This document shows positions 1 to 12,854 of a stretch of DNA of 64,000 bases, in pieces. Numbering within the stretch: position 1 is the stretch's first letter; the number at the start of each line of letters is the position of its first letter. Source of the stretch: Durusdinium trenchii. Its lineage: Eukaryota > Sar > Dinophyceae > Suessiales > Symbiodiniaceae. The notes under the pieces are model-generated. The model did not search any database, was not told where the DNA came from, and saw only the letters and a program-made list of their open reading frames with translations. The position numbers were made by a program, and so were the translations under genes. Where the stretch lies: contig CAXAMN010022862.1 of assembly GCA_963970005.1 (NCBI GenBank), forward strand, positions 264,077 through 328,076. Reading direction: 5' to 3'.

Positions 1-641
1 CAAGGAGTCGCTGAGTGGGATCTACAACTGCCTGAACCTCCGGCGAGGCCGGAAACAGGGTCAATGGTGAGACTTGTTGGCTCCCAAGAAGCTTCTTTCA
101 CAGAGTTTGCAAAGGATGTGATCTCTAGTTACTCTAGTTGAAAAGCCTTGAAAGGGCCTGATCCGGATTGCCGGCCTACCTTCATTCATGGCGTATCATG
201 GCGTTTTCAAAGGCTACACACAGAAAGTAACTCGCAAGGTCCAGGTGATAATTCCAACAGCGACTCACAGATAAGGTGCATCAGCACCCTTCCAAGTCAT
301 CATGAACTTCAGCGAAACTCGTTTGAACACACGTTTGCTTATATTTTTTCAATTTGGAACCCTGAGGCTGCGTCTTTGAGGAGAATCAACGCGAGGGCAC
401 TCCGTTGGTACAGGTGAAAGCACACTTGCCGGTGTCAGAATCCTTTGGTTTTGTCTCTTCACTGCGACAGGCGACCAGTGGTCAAGCGTTCCCTCAGTGT
501 GTCTTCGATCACTGGGAAAGTCTTCCGGGCAACTGCTTGGAGAAGGGCAGCAAGATGGAGGAGTTGGTGCTCAGCATCCGGAAGCGCAAGAACTTAAAGC
601 TCCAAATGCCTCTCTTGAGTGACTACTTGGACAAGCTCTAA
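1..641 (+). CDS. EEF2: Elongation factor 2 (eEF2), C-terminal exons only
   Basis: This is the 3' end of the GTPase that moves tRNA and mRNA through the cytosolic ribosome. The first bases (about 2-48) encode [12 protein letters not shown], which fits the EF-2 segment near its C-terminus. An intron follows to about 372, then an exon runs to a TAA at 639-641. That last exon begins [20 protein letters not shown] and contains [21 protein letters not shown] and the family's closing pattern of RKRK followed by a final DKL. The order and spacing match domain V of EF-2, so the identification is firm; only the splice edges are uncertain. The ATG at 405 is internal, not a start. Most of the gene lies left of the window. 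It is the first gene of the plus-strand block. Confidence 0.9.
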
Positions 642-1090
642 GCTTCTGGGGAGATGGCAACGCCAAGACAACGCAGAGCTCATTTGTTTGTGAGGACTTC
701 TCACGCAGCCAGAAAACCTCATTCAAATCTTAGAAAGCGTCCTATTGATTGTCTGGTAGTGCTGCATTGAGAGGTTCTGTCTACTTCACTTACAATGTAC
801 AGAAGAGCCATTTGTGGCTTGATCATGGCGTTGTACAGTGTCGAGTTTGCCATAGAACTGCCCCAGAAGAGATGAAACCTCTGCCGTCATCGCAGGTGGA
901 AGTCGTTCACAACAGATTGCAAATGATTGCAAGCATTGTGCACAATAAGTATCAATGAACAGTCATCCTCTAAGTGATTAGACAAACATAGACAAACACT
1001 TGGGGCATGGCAAGGATTGGGTCCATGGGCCAGTTGGGCATTTGCACCACGGATTCGCATCCGATGCCCGAGCCTTGGACAGGGCCGCAA
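642..1090 (+). other. Downstream of EF-2; one weak exon candidate at 745-894
   Basis: Spacer between EF-2 and the methyltransferase-like gene. An open stretch at 745-894 reads HLWLDHGVVQCRVCHRTAPEE and ends at a CAG/GT that would serve as a donor. It has a CxxC pair but no family I recognise. It could be an early exon of the next gene or chance. Nothing else is evident. Confidence 0.2.
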
Positions 1091-3326
1091 GGAGGGTGTT
1101 AGAGCCTTGGACATTGGTGCTGGCACTGGATTGCCAGAGCCTTAGGAGTGGCCTGATCGATGGGCCTTAGCACCGAGTGGGTCCGGATGTGTCAGGCTGT
1201 CATTGATGTGCGCTGGGCTCAAGGAACCTTGGCGAACTGACATGGCTTTGAGACAGGATTCTTCAGCAGATTTGGCAGGTCAAGGATATGTCGTTCGCCT
1301 ATTTCTCCAGATATTTCTCCAGCTATTTCTTTTCGTTTTTGAAGCAATCCAGCTGTTTCCGTTCCTTCGCGCAGGGTGTTCGAGAAGTACATGCTTGTGA
1401 GATGAATGACGCGCTTTGCAGTGTCGCACAGGAGGCGCACTCCTTGGAGTTCCTTCGTGCAACAGTTTTTGGGAAAAACGGCTGGATCACAAGTCTGTAA
1501 TATATTATAATAGATTTGTATAATTATATATATAGTTATATATACATATATACATGTCACTGATTCAGCAAGGTCATTGCCTCCCAGAAGCACTCCTGCC
1601 CTGTTACCCTTCATCCGGCAGTGCTCAGCTCGGCGACGACGGGAGAATGATTAGCTGGGATAGCTGGGAGGGTGACTGAGACTGGCGAGGCTGACTGACT
1701 GATCTTGATGTCTTTTTAGGATTTCAGTCGCAAAAGCACGCCATACATCGCCATACTACTTACCTCATGAATCGAAGCTAGGGCCCTTCTGGCTGAGGTC
1801 AGCACTGCCTTGAAGCTGCCGAAGTTTGACCTCATTTTCTGTGAGGTCTTTGATGCTGGCCTTCTGGGTGAGTATGGATACCTGGCACAGCAGGAATGGG
1901 GGGGGCCAGGAGGATGTTCACTTAAGTTTTCAGGCCTGACATGACAGCCAGGGGTTGCTAAACTTGCTCCACAGTCCACTGTGGAGCTTTTGCCCAGCCG
2001 TTGACGAAACGAGGCATGCGCTGCCAACCATCTTGCATGCTCGCAAGGCGTGGATGCATGATTTTTGCAGCCAAGGCTTTCGCTGAGTCGTGACTTCCCT
2101 CCGGCCCTGCAGCTGCAGCAATATTTGGATGACAAAACCAGGACCACAATATTGCTGGAGAAAACAGGACTACAATATTGGAGTGCCAGTCATGTGCTTG
2201 AAAAGAGGAGACCCACAAGCATTAGGCCATGTTATGACCATGGCAATATGATCCTCGGCCATCTTACAGAGATTGAATGTGACCAGGGCGGCTGGTGTTG
2301 ACCTTTTGCCCTCGTTCGATGCCGCAATGGACCTGAATGGTCTGTAATGCGTGATCTCAAAATTTTTGCAAGTTGCCTTTACAGGCCCTTTATATGAAGG
2401 AAGATGGCAGACAGCTTGAAAATTTTTGTCACAGAGTGCATGGACACCTTTATGGCTTTGAGACCAGACACCTCAAAGCGAAACTCCACTGTGCCACGGC
2501 ATGGCACCGTGCCACAGTGCGTGTTTGACGTGCTAACTGCTGCTCACCACCGTGCCACGCTAGGAACTTTTGAAAGCCGATGGCTTGCTGATCCCTGCGC
2601 GTGCGAGGATCTTTGGACAGCTCGTGGAGGTCGGAGCTCGTGGCGCGAGGATCGATGGGGAAAATGGAGGCTTTTTGGAGCCCAAGAACTCTGTCTGTGA
2701 ATCGCCCTGTTTGATCCTTTTGGGGCAGATGACTAGCTTTTGTATATAGATATATTGACAAACATAGTTTGTTTTTCAAGATTGGACACATGTTTTTTGC
2801 GGATGATGCACTGGTTGGAGTGTACCATAGTGTACCTCGATTCAGAAGACCGCTCTTTCGCGAGGCGCCCCTGCTGCTGGAGCGCTTTCGCGTGGCCCAG
2901 TCCGCTGGAGCTCTTTGGCATCCGATGTCTAAAGACTTCACGTTCAACATGTTGCTAGTTACCAACAAAACTATATAACAATTTGTCTTCTGCTACTGCT
3001 ACTACTATTATTCTTACTACTACTACTACTACAACTAATTATAGCTTCACACTACTAACCGCAACCATTACTAAGGGCAACAGCCACTAACTGCAACAAC
3101 TACTGACCACAACAACTACTAACTACTAATTCCAAACTAGTGACTGCTACGTACTACTACGTACAACTTTACTACTGCTACTACTACTACTACTACTACT
3201 ACTAGTAGAAGTAGCTACTAATAGTTATGACTACTAGTTACTACTACCAGATACTACTGTACTATATAGTTACTACTAGATGCTATTACTAGTTACTACT
3301 ACTAACTAGTTCTACGGCTACTACTA

Positions 3327-3368
<42 letters not shown>

Positions 3369-6300
3369 GTACTACTACTAGTCCTCCTCCTCCTCCTGCT
3401 GCTGCTGCTGCTGCTTATCGCATGGCATGGCGGCTGCGTTTGTTGAGTATTGTTTTCATGTAGTTTGTGCTCAACGACTTTGGAACACCCTGCGGCTCAA
3501 CCATGGTAGAGGAATGTAGTGAAATGTTGGGTCGAACATTCCAGCCATGTTTTTGTTAAAATTTATTGTTCTTATAATGAACTGCACAGTATTGAGGTGC
3601 CGCTCAAAGGAGCCTATCTTCGCAATAGGCGAGGATGGCCTGTCCAGGTACATATTGCAGTCGATGGTTCATTTAGTTTTGCTTACATCAAACCGGAGCA
3701 GAAACATGTCCTTTTGGATAGCCTGTAGGGCCGGTAGCCCATGAATTGGCACATTGAACTCAGATGATGTGTCTCTTCTGCCCCTGCAGTGAGCGGTACA
3801 CCTGCGAGACCATGTCGGTTGTGCCTCATGTGGCACTCACAGAGCCGGTGCAATTGGTTCTTGACTTAGCTGGTGCAATGGGGATGCCCCAGAGCTGAGT
3901 GTGCTTCTAATCATTGGAGTTGACTGGCTTATTTTGTCATGATATGTGCATCAATACTGCTTCTGTTGTTTTTTTTTTGCCCATGTTCAATATCTCCTTT
4001 TCACACACCCTTTGACGCTCCTTTCCTTTTCGTCAAGTCCAACTTGTGCAGAGCTCCTCAGGTCTCCCTTGACTTTCAGGAGATCGAGTACTTGTCAATG
4101 CCTTAGACATATCCGAGGTTAGACATCGCATGCTATAGAGAGTCTTATGTTTTCTGGGACCAAAAGCCTTGCAAAGGGTCTATTCATTTTCTATTCATCG
4201 AGTATCCTTAGACTGGATTTGCCACGACAGGGCCACACATGTGAGTGTTTTTTTCTCCAAGTCATACGACAGGGCGCACCTGAACAATCCCAAGCTCGTG
4301 TTTTTTTTGTGATGAACATTGGTGATAAGCCAAAGTTTCAATCGACAAGCTGACAGACTGCGGAGTATATGTGCCCACCTTACTGGATTTACATGGATTT
4401 TTGTCAACCCCAGTACACATGAAAAACACCACCACCGCATTCATCAGCGATTCCGGGGCTTTCAGGTACAGCAACTTGGGCACCTGGATCGATCCACCTT
4501 TGGAGCTCCACGTGACGAAGGTCCGCCGCGACAGGGTCGACGGTCGACCGTCGAGGGCGCGCCGTGCCACTGCGGCAGGCTGGAGCAGCTCACGCGCTGG
4601 TCTATTGGTGGGTGCTCCCCTCGTGGATTTCGGTGTGCGGACGTGCGGTGTTGAGAAGTTGGAGGCTTTGCCTCAAGGCTTTCGCAGACATTCATTGGCA
4701 AAGAATTGAGTAAAGAATCAAAGAACTTTACTGTAGTTTGTTGGGCAGCAGCTAGGAGAGATGGGTCATGCACTGTGAAGCGCATAGAGGCAGACTTACA
4801 TAGGAGGTTTGGATTATTTCGCTGTTTGTAATGCTTGACTTACGATTGTGAAAGATGCAAGCAGGCATATTTTGCAGGCCGACACTTGGATACAATACCT
4901 AGAGTTCTAATTAGAGTTCCATTTTTCAGTGGCACGAGGAACTTGACTTGGATGCTGCGGGTGAATGCCGAATCCACACATCACCCACAGGCCAGGCTTC
5001 TTAGGACTTGCTAGCTTGGAAGCCGGAAGAAACCTTTGAGCTGGTGCCAAAAAATGTCGCGCAAAAGTGGAGGACCTTCAGGGCAAAATGCCACTGGTCA
5101 AGTGGGCACCTGCGTGTAGATCTCCTGTGCAAAAGCGGCAACACCCGTAGTGGAATATGCTGATCGCCAGAGTCAAAAATGAATGTGGGTCAAAACCTGG
5201 ATCCCAAAACCAAGTCCATGGGTATTCCCTGGTAGAATACTTATGAATCATGAAACAATTCGGTCCATTTGGTGGGTCAACCAAGATAGTCTATTCCTGT
5301 CAACTGACCTTCCTTCCTTCCTTCCTTCCTTTGGAGCGCTACACCCGAATCCACCGACCGACTTGTCCATGGAGTCCGTGGCCCGGAACGAGCCGATCGG
5401 ACGGAACGTGGCTGCTTGGGCTGCTTCCGGTGTCCGCCCTCCACCCGGTCACCCTGCCCACGAAGACGGAACCGTATTCAGCCCACAGAGTTGCCTTGCT
5501 TCGATTCCCATGAAACAAGGAGACGATGGACTGGACTCTGAATTTTTTTCGATTCTTGCAAGGGTACCAATGAGTCCTTTGCCCACCGAAACGAGTCTTG
5601 TCCAATGAGTCCTTTGTCCATCCAGGTCCAGACATCGCCCAAACCCGGACGCCAAGTCCACAGGTGGCTCCGACTCCTGGGAACAAGCGGTCCGGGGAGC
5701 TCAGGGAGACCACCACGGAGACCAGCGGTGAGACCGGTGGGAAGAGCATGGCCTTTGGGAAGACGGTGTTCCTCTAGAAACACGGGGTGGTTTTTTTCTT
5801 AACTTTCGCATGTGAGTGAGTCGGAGTTCTTAGCGTAAATTCCTAGTTGAGCCCAAGTCGTCCAATGGGATGGGCGAATGTGTTGGACATCCTATCCATC
5901 CTATCCCAAAGTCCACAAATCGGACGAGAATGTCACTCCGATTTTCCTCCGGCGACACCCTGCGCACGAGAACAGTGTCACTCGTGTTACCCGAGATGTG
6001 AGAAACATAGAAACTCAGCTTCAGCTTCTCTCCTCCGGTGTTTCTATGTTCTACGCAGAAAGTAATCAGCTATACTAGAGGCTCTCCTTTGCTTGGTCAC
6101 TTCAGCTTCTCCCAAAAGACTGTAATCTGAGTAGTGGCACTTGCAATGATATAGCCCGGTGACTCATCAATCCTTCACTACGGAAAAAAGAATGGCAAGA
6201 TCAGAACAATAGAAGCTCTTACAAGCTCATCATGAGACTATCCGGTTGTCTCTCAATTCCTTTCTTCCACCACCGTGCACCACCTCTCCGACGGCGCGTT

Positions 6301-6444
6301 CGCAGATGACGTGGCGACTGAGGTGAAACCCTTGACCTTCTCCATCGACCAAGCGCTGCACCTACACGAGGGTGATCAAGTCCACTTGCACCTGCGTGTG
6401 CAGGCGACCCTGTGTCGTTTTGGGCGCTTGGCCCTGCGGAGGTA
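1091..6444 (+). CDS. Protein arginine N-methyltransferase-like gene (PRMT7/PRMT9-like), many short exons
   Basis: A SAM-dependent methyltransferase expected to methylate arginine in target proteins. Exons read by eye: about 1091-1133 with motif I, LDIGAGTGL; about 1375-1435 with post-motif-I acidic VHACEMNDALCSVAQ; 1782-1867 with FDLIFCEVFDAGLLG, the double-E-loop equivalent of PRMT7-type enzymes, ending at GTGAGT; 3790-3847 or beyond with ERYTCETMSVVPHVAL; about 4052-4095 with APQVSLDFQEIE; about 4579-4612 with GAAHALVYWW; about 4930-4989 with HEELDLDAAGECRIHTSP; and 6272-6444 with TFSIDQALHLHEGDQVHLHL. The VYWW then HEELDLD junction and the strand-rich tail fit the C-terminal beta-barrel of PRMTs. 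The N-terminal exon was not found. Coding may continue past 6444, since about 6600-6650 reads DVLFEVETTSASE. Each exon alone is weak; the collinear order of motifs is the evidence. Confidence 0.62.
2985..3420. repeat. Degenerate trinucleotide microsatellite (TAC/ACT and TGC/CTG runs)
   Basis: About 430 bp made largely of TAC/ACT triplets, with a CTG/TGC run at about 3340-3370 and a TCC then CTG run at 3380-3415. It lies in the long intron of the methyltransferase-like gene between the 1782-1867 and 3790-3847 exons. The mosaic of perfect runs broken by single substitutions suggests repeated expansion and decay. Confidence 0.9.
5311..5335. repeat. (CTTC)n-type microsatellite
   Basis: Five to six tandem CTTC units inside presumed intron sequence of the methyltransferase-like gene. 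The surrounding 5.0-6.2 kb shows no convincing exon. A phrase of about 14 bp, AATGAGTCCTTTGN, occurs twice at about 5570 and 5605. Confidence 0.7.
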
Positions 6445-8540
6445 GCGCCCTGTCTCCCGTCTTGAACTCTTAGTAAACTTAGACCGGAGGAGGTAGCAGC
6501 ATCATGCAGCAACCATTGAGGGCGTGACAGAATGGCAGTTGCTTTGGGGGGTTAGGGGTTGATGCGAAACACTTCGCAACCTCCTACTGTAGCGAGACGT
6601 GCTCTTCGAAGTTGAGACGACCTCCGCCAGCGAAAGAGACGTCCTCCCGAGACGAGGCGGATGGTCTTGAGGTCCTGCTGCAGGATCCGACGAGCGCAGT
6701 GTCGTGACGACCGTGTGACGACCGGTGGAGGTGTCGGTTTTGGAGGGTCTCAGTGGTTTCGCCGTTGTGCACATTCACATAGAGAGGCGAAACATTAGGA
6801 TGTTCCCAGATCTTTTTGTGCCTTTATACATGAAGACCACCTAAATTACTTTACCTGAATCAAGTGTGTTGACTGGCGTTTTGTGTCTTTGCATGCTAAA
6901 CTACCATCGTGGCCCATTTCAGCTGCAAATGGGGTTTGATCGACTCTTGCAAACTGCAGGACGCAGAGGGCCACGCAAGCAGTCTTGAGGCGGCTGGCTT
7001 TGTGGAGAACTCGAGATATCCTAAATTTAGTGTAAAATCTAGTAAACCGTTGTTGATGAACAAACATCGGTGTACCAGGGCCATCCACCTTAGTTCTTTC
7101 TTGTTTTTGTTCAAAGCTTGTTTGCGTGTCTCAATGCTCTTGCAGACGAGAAGTGGGGTGAGTTTTCTAGGCCTACATGATGTAAGGCTTTATATTTATA
7201 AGCTTATCAGCTTTTTCTTGTTGGGGCGCGGTTGGCATTCACCAACGTAACTCTGGCGTATCCTGCTGGTCTTCGCAGTGGCTGGTAAGATGATGGATAT
7301 TGTCCATCAAAACATTGAAGAGCTTTGATAGTAACCCACCAAAAAACGTTAAGAATTAGCCGGAGCTCGCAGCTATTTTGGAAGCTCCGACCTTGCCAGA
7401 ACATCCAGAACTTCCGCTCGTTCAACATGTGTTTGTTCTTTTTCATGAGAAGAAGAAGAAGAAGACGAAGAAGAGCTTGCATCTATTGCGAGCAAATCGT
7501 AACATTTAGAGTACATTTACATCCTATTCCTGTACATCTATTGCTATTCCACCTTAGATTAAGACCTTTGGCAACTAAGCATGTTCGAGTCTTCCTGAAT
7601 TTGATGTGCGTTTTGTGTTTCAAGCTTATGGGTAGATGCGCTGTGTGAATTCACGTCTGACATTTGCACTTGTGTACACCTGCCGTATTCATTCCTGCTC
7701 TTCATACGAGCGCTCACCGCGAGGGCAAGGGGTGGGGCACTGTAGCGACTCCGCGCCCGTCCGATCGAGCTCAGCGACCGGTTTTTTTGACCCTGGCAGC
7801 CACGTGAGCAGCGTCAAAAACCTCCCACGAACAGTTTAAGAAAACTTGTAAACTCCAACTTGCCCGCGGAAGCCAAAACTGCAGTCGTGGAAGCTTGCGG
7901 AAGCCACCGCATAAGTATATTAATATAATTTAATATATTTATTCACCATCGTCGCTGAAGCTTTGCGGAAGTGCACATGTTATCTTCTTGAATCTTCTTG
8001 ACAATAACAAATCAAATGTCTCTATACTTGAAGGAGATGAGGAGATTTGTCTAACCTATGAGCACTACTTGAGAAATATTCTTGGAAGCGCCGCGGAAGA
8101 GGATTTCAACCAAACATGGCCCGCAGCCCAAACGCAGGTCGCGGAAGCTCCGCGCAAGCATTGGCGGAAGCAAGTCATGAGTGTAACAGATCGTAGACCG
8201 GTTTTTGACACCGCTCATGTGTGAACGGGCGATGTTTGGCTCAACGGGCGATCGTAGACGGTCGCGCTGTGAACGGATGCCTCGAGCGCTCTTCGACTTT
8301 GCAGCGGGACGTTGTGTCTCGTGGCTTCCTCAGTCTTGTGCAACATCGGAACATCGCCTTGCCCAATCACCAATGAGCCAATGAGCCTTTTGATGTACCA
8401 TGCCTTAGCAAAATGACCAGAAGGTACCCCCCCCTCTACTCTCCATCTTGGAAGGGTACATGCTTGGAATGGATCGCTTTGGATCTGGATGTCGACACTT
8501 GAGACTTTTTTTGTTTTCCAACAGATCTTTTTGCTGCTTA
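6445..8540. other. Intergenic spacer with a spaced GCGGAAG motif cluster
   Basis: No convincing gene. There is an (AAG)n run at about 7447-7472. Between about 7863 and 8170 a GCGGAAG motif appears about six times (near 7864, 7896, 7965, 8089, 8141 and 8163) separated by unique sequence, and a GACCGGTTTTT phrase occurs at about 7776 and 8196. A short tandem ACTGCTTAGC duplication at about 8536-8562 lies just before the next gene. The region may hold upstream elements of the DUF3556-like gene, but I see no known promoter motif. Confidence 0.4.
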
Positions 8541-8564
8541 GCACTGCTTAGCACTGCTTGAGGT

Positions 8565-11500
8565 GTGCTCGAGATGTGGTGGAGAAGCTGTGGCACTTCC
8601 TTTGACATTTCTTCCATCTTCGCCGTGACTTTGGGGGCGCGTTTCCCTCCAGATGAGGCGAAGGTCCAAGGGAAGGACCTGCCAGCGAAGACCGATGTGG
8701 GTGTCGCACACATTTTGGATGCGAACACTGGTCTTGGAATCAATTATGCAGTTATGGCATGGCATTGGTCAATGGTTTTGGTCTTCTTGATTTGTTACTT
8801 TGCCACAGTAGTGCTTACGACCCCCATGAATGGGGCGTCCGTCCCATGGTTGACACTCTTTCAGAAGCTGCTGGTCTTCTGGAATATGTGGGAGGCCTTG
8901 GGCTTGGGGGTCATCAGTGGCCCAATGCATGCGAAAGTGAATCCACCTTTCCAAGACTGGTGGTATCGATTTACAGTGGGCTCAATGAAGTACAATGCGC
9001 CCTTCATGCCATGCCTACCCATGAAGCGGAACTACTTGGATGTCTTCGTGGAAGGCTTCCTGGTGTATGTGCTCACGATCCGGGTGCTCTTGTCACCGGA
9101 AGTGACACCTGCATTGATGCAACCCTTAACGGCTTGCTTGTCAGGCGCTTAGTGGGTGAACTTGAGCATCATGATTCAACTGTAAGAAGTTGAGAACGTG
9201 CGTCGCCAGGATATATGAGTTTCTTTTCGACTACGGCCAGCACATGCACACCTACGGCACACAGACGATGTACTGCTTCTTTTGCATGTGCTTTCCTGTA
9301 CAGCAAGGCCAGGTGGTTGGCTTGCAGCTTTTTATGACATGGTGCACAACTCAGCGGGAATGCGCTTGCGTATGTGGGCACACAAAATAGAAGTTTCAGG
9401 GGCCCCTTGTGGGAAGCATAAGAGCAAAGATGTCTTTCAGCCAAGGTTCTATGTTTGCTCTGGGTGGTGAAAGACTCAGTGCAGTGGGATGGTTTGTTGC
9501 GAGGGTCAGACAGCGCACGTAGACAACGTAGACACTTGCCTTTCGTGGTTTTCTTATGTTTTCTTTAGCTCAGGTGTAAAATTGGTCCTTGGTTCAAGTA
9601 CTTGAATGTCAGCAATCTATGGTCTGCAAAGTACATGGTCAGCATGCCATGGTCAGACTGGTTTCGAAGGACTATGTACAAAGGACAGGGACTCTGTGCA
9701 GCGATTCAACCACCCCCCCGTCGGTTTCCATCCAGCAATTGCCTTCTGATGGTGCATTATTTGCCGTTCATTTGAGGGTCCAAATCAGAGCCTCAGAACT
9801 CAGAACCAAGTGGGAACGCTGACTTGCAGGATACAAAGATCCGGAGGCTGACTACAGCCTCACCAGGACAGCGTCTGCCTTCTCAGCGTTTTGCGCTCTA
9901 TGTGAAACGCTTGGGCCCATTTTGGTGCTCTCCAACGATCCGACGGTGGTCTCTTGTGGAATCATCTTCATTTGTTGCATGCACCTCTACATCATCTCCA
10001 CACTGATCGTGGATGTCGGGACCTTCATTTGAGTGGTGTGCACAGAAGGAGCAGGAGTGACAGAAAAATGTTCATGGTCACCCACCAGTCATTTGCAAAG
10101 CTGCCTTTGCTCTCAGGTTTTTACTTGGAACTTTGTGGATGCCATGATGTATTGCTTTCTTTTCGGCCTCTATGGCCCTTCAGTAGGCCCGCCCTTTGTC
10201 ATCACATGTCGCGCGTCTCGCTTGAGCCGCCGCCGCTTTCGTGGTCGTTCCGTTGGGGGGGTCGCCAGGTCGAACGATGGGCTTCCAGTGGCGAGACATC
10301 AGCTCCATGCATCCAGTCTTGATGGCATTCTTGCTGGCTCATGCGATCTATAGCATTTATGGGAACTTCTTCCCAAACCAGGTGACCTCGGGTGATTGGA
10401 GGTTGTTTGGATTTTCGCGCGTGGACGAAGAAACACGCTTCCTGAGCTTGACTCTTTGACCTCAAAAGGGAGAAGGAGGGCCAGGAGGGCAGTGTTCTTT
10501 TTCATGTCTTCTGATGCAATCCCAGCCAATTGGAACCAAACCAATACCAGAATGGTTTGATCAACTCGAAGTGGAATCAGCGCTCAACATCCGCGGGAAA
10601 AAAGGGGTGGAAGAGGGTCGAAGTGGATGCTTCTTGCATCCTTCTTAGCCAAACTCCGTAGCGCCGTAGAGGCGAGCCCAGCCACAATCAGGACTCTGAC
10701 TCTGTTTGTGTATCAACCTACATAGATTTTGACGTAATTATTTATTGGGATCATAGTCCTGGTGCGGGTGCAGTCACGATTTCACCCTGGTGTCGTTTGA
10801 CCGTCACTGATCAACTTCACTGCTACGACCACGACCCGGCGGCCTCCGCCTCGGTGGCTCGGGGGCCCGCTCGTCGAGGTGCCCTACGTGGTGGCGCACC
10901 GGCACGCCGCGGGGAACTTTGCCATGGGCACCTTGTTGGTGAAGGTCTCCGCCGCCGCCAAGCTGGGCAAGGCGGCCTCGCCGGGGTTTCTTCTGCTTAC
11001 ACATTGCGCGAACATCGCGAGCGCAATGTGTTTAAAGCATGTTAAAACACTTTTTGAAGGGGAGCAGGGAAGGTGATGGAAGGTGAGCCTCGGTGTATGC
11101 ACCGTACTGGTACTATAGTACTTGTATCCTCTATAGTACTTGTATCCTTGTATGATTCTCCCAACTGAGAGTGGAAACCTCTTGAGCCGCATGATGCACA
11201 TTGACGCATTCGGGGAGGTCGTGGCGCACAGTGGCTGCCCTGTGGTGAAGGGAGCACCGGCTCCCGGTTGGATTGGAGATTGGAGCCTTGGACTGTGGTT
11301 TAGTGTGAACCAGTGAACATGCTTCAACCATTGGCTGGCGCGATCACCCCCCATCTGGGGGGGTTGGGGTCTGCTACTGGACTTGTAGAGCCTAGAGGTT
11401 CAACTACCAAGCCGGCGGGCCCCTCGAGGAGACCTGGAGTGGTCGTTGAGGGAGGGTCACCTTGCGAGACCACACCCAGGGGCGGCGTGTCGATGTTCCT

Positions 11501-12200
11501 CTATCTGCTTTTTGAAGCACATCCCCTTGAACACTGTCGACTTTTTGCCTAGTTCTGCAAAACGGAATGGCACACAGCCCAGAGGAGAGAGGTTCAGCTG
11601 GAGCATCACCAGCTGTTGAAACTTCACAACTTCAACTGCGCGAACTGAGGCTGGGCTTCCACCTCTTAATGGCATATTTTTGGCTCTGGAATCTTCCACA
11701 TCGGATGCTGCTACCTTTGACCTATGACCAAGTCAGTGGAAAGGAGGAGACACATTTGATGTCCACATATGTCCACGATGTCTCTTTTCTCGTGCCAAAA
11801 ACATATCATCCATGGACTCATCCCCTCGCAGCGACTGGAAAGAAACCTGAAGCGCCTCGGATGCTCTCGAAAACGACCGAGTCGCTGAAAACGATTTGGG
11901 TCTCCAAGGAGGAGTTCATCATGCTGCACTCAGTCTTGGTCTTTGACGCGCTTTGTGCACATGTTCGCTTTGATGGCCTCAGTAGTTTGGCTCTGGTGCG
12001 AGAGCTAGGCAATGTTTGCGGCTTTGAGGACAGGTGGGGCCATGGGTGTCCTTTTGAGTGAGTTTGGAGTGCCTTTCACTGACTGACTGGCAGGAGGGCG
12101 AGTGCACACTCTGCTGGGTGGGTGCTTTCCCGTCCTTCCCCGCACAACTCTTCAACAGCACTGCCCAGTGGAAGGTCGTGGATAGCATTAAAGGCTCGGG
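8565..12200 (+). CDS. Multi-pass membrane protein resembling bacterial DUF3556, multi-exon
   Basis: Function unknown. The family is best known from actinobacteria as a membrane protein of roughly 550-600 residues. Exons by eye: about 8565-9130 (first TM near NYAVMAWHWSMVLVFLICYF, then ALGLGVISGP and RNYLDVFVEGFL, matching the family's GPL and SWLDV segments); about 9210-9345 (QTMYCFFCMCFPVQQGQVVG); about 9569-9683 (CKIGPWFKYLNV ... MPWSDWFRRTMYK); 9830-10029 (SNDPTVVSCGIIFICCMHLY, the HLxIxST helix); 10117-10180 (TWNFVDAMMYCFLFGLYG, the family's EWN segment); about 10271-10381 (GFQWRDISSMHP ... YGNFFPNQ); about 10860-11000 (VVAHRHAAGNFAMG, the AGNWA segment); weaker ones near 11185-11300, within 11567-12061 (LVRELGNVCGFED) and about 12135-12190 (AQWKVVDSIKG). 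Motif order matches the bacterial family throughout. The true start may lie upstream. The alignment is from memory. Confidence 0.68.
11113..11148. repeat. Short tandem duplication in an intron
   Basis: A TATAGTACTTGTATCC unit is repeated back to back with a short linker, inside the presumed intron between the AGNFAMG exon and the next one. Confidence 0.8.
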
Positions 12201-12850
12201 GGTGGCTGCGCACGTACGAAGAACCGAGCGAGATTGAGCCCAACTCAGCATCTTTCATCAAATGTGAGTGGGACATGGGACAGACCTCAACAAGCCTGGG
12301 TTTATGGATGTTTATGGATGTCACGAGAGCGAGCTCGCAGGGAGGTCTGCTGAAGTCTTCGTTCACTCAGAATTGATATATAGTTCCAAAGGACGAATCG
12401 ATCCGAATTGGAATGTGTTACAAAGGACGTTCCCTCACTTTGCGTGATAGAATCAACTGGGCCCCCTCTCCCTTCAGAAATCGATACCGATTTGGTGGGG
12501 CCCTTGATTCCCCATTTTTGGGACTCATGCATCGCAAGCATCAGTTGAGGTTGGAATTACGTATCTTAGTGACGGAAAGGTTGTTTCAGATTAGGGTTCG
12601 AGCATTTCCACACAAGTTTTCTCGGTGACACTAGGGCTGAAGCATGAGAGAGTACACCATCGCCTCCATTGATAGTAATTCTATGTATATAATCACGAAA
12701 GGTAGCAGTTATGCTACCTGAGTTTTCCTTTTTGCTTTATTTAGCAAAAATGAATTATATATAACCAGAGTGGAGGCCTATCTCACTGAGTCACGGCCGA
12801 GGGGGCCCCCCCCGCCCCTTTCAACTCCACCCTGGCGCGGGTCTTTGTCA
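12200..12850. other. Spacer downstream of the DUF3556-like gene
   Basis: No gene seen. There is a tandem GTTTATGGAT duplication at about 12299-12320 and homopolymeric G and C stretches at about 12798-12818. Confidence 0.4.
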
Positions 12851-12854
12851 ACAG

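Noticed and set aside
1219-2147. Minus-strand frames over 1.2-2.1 kb
   Set aside because: They are opposite the plus-strand methyltransferase exons and carry no motif.
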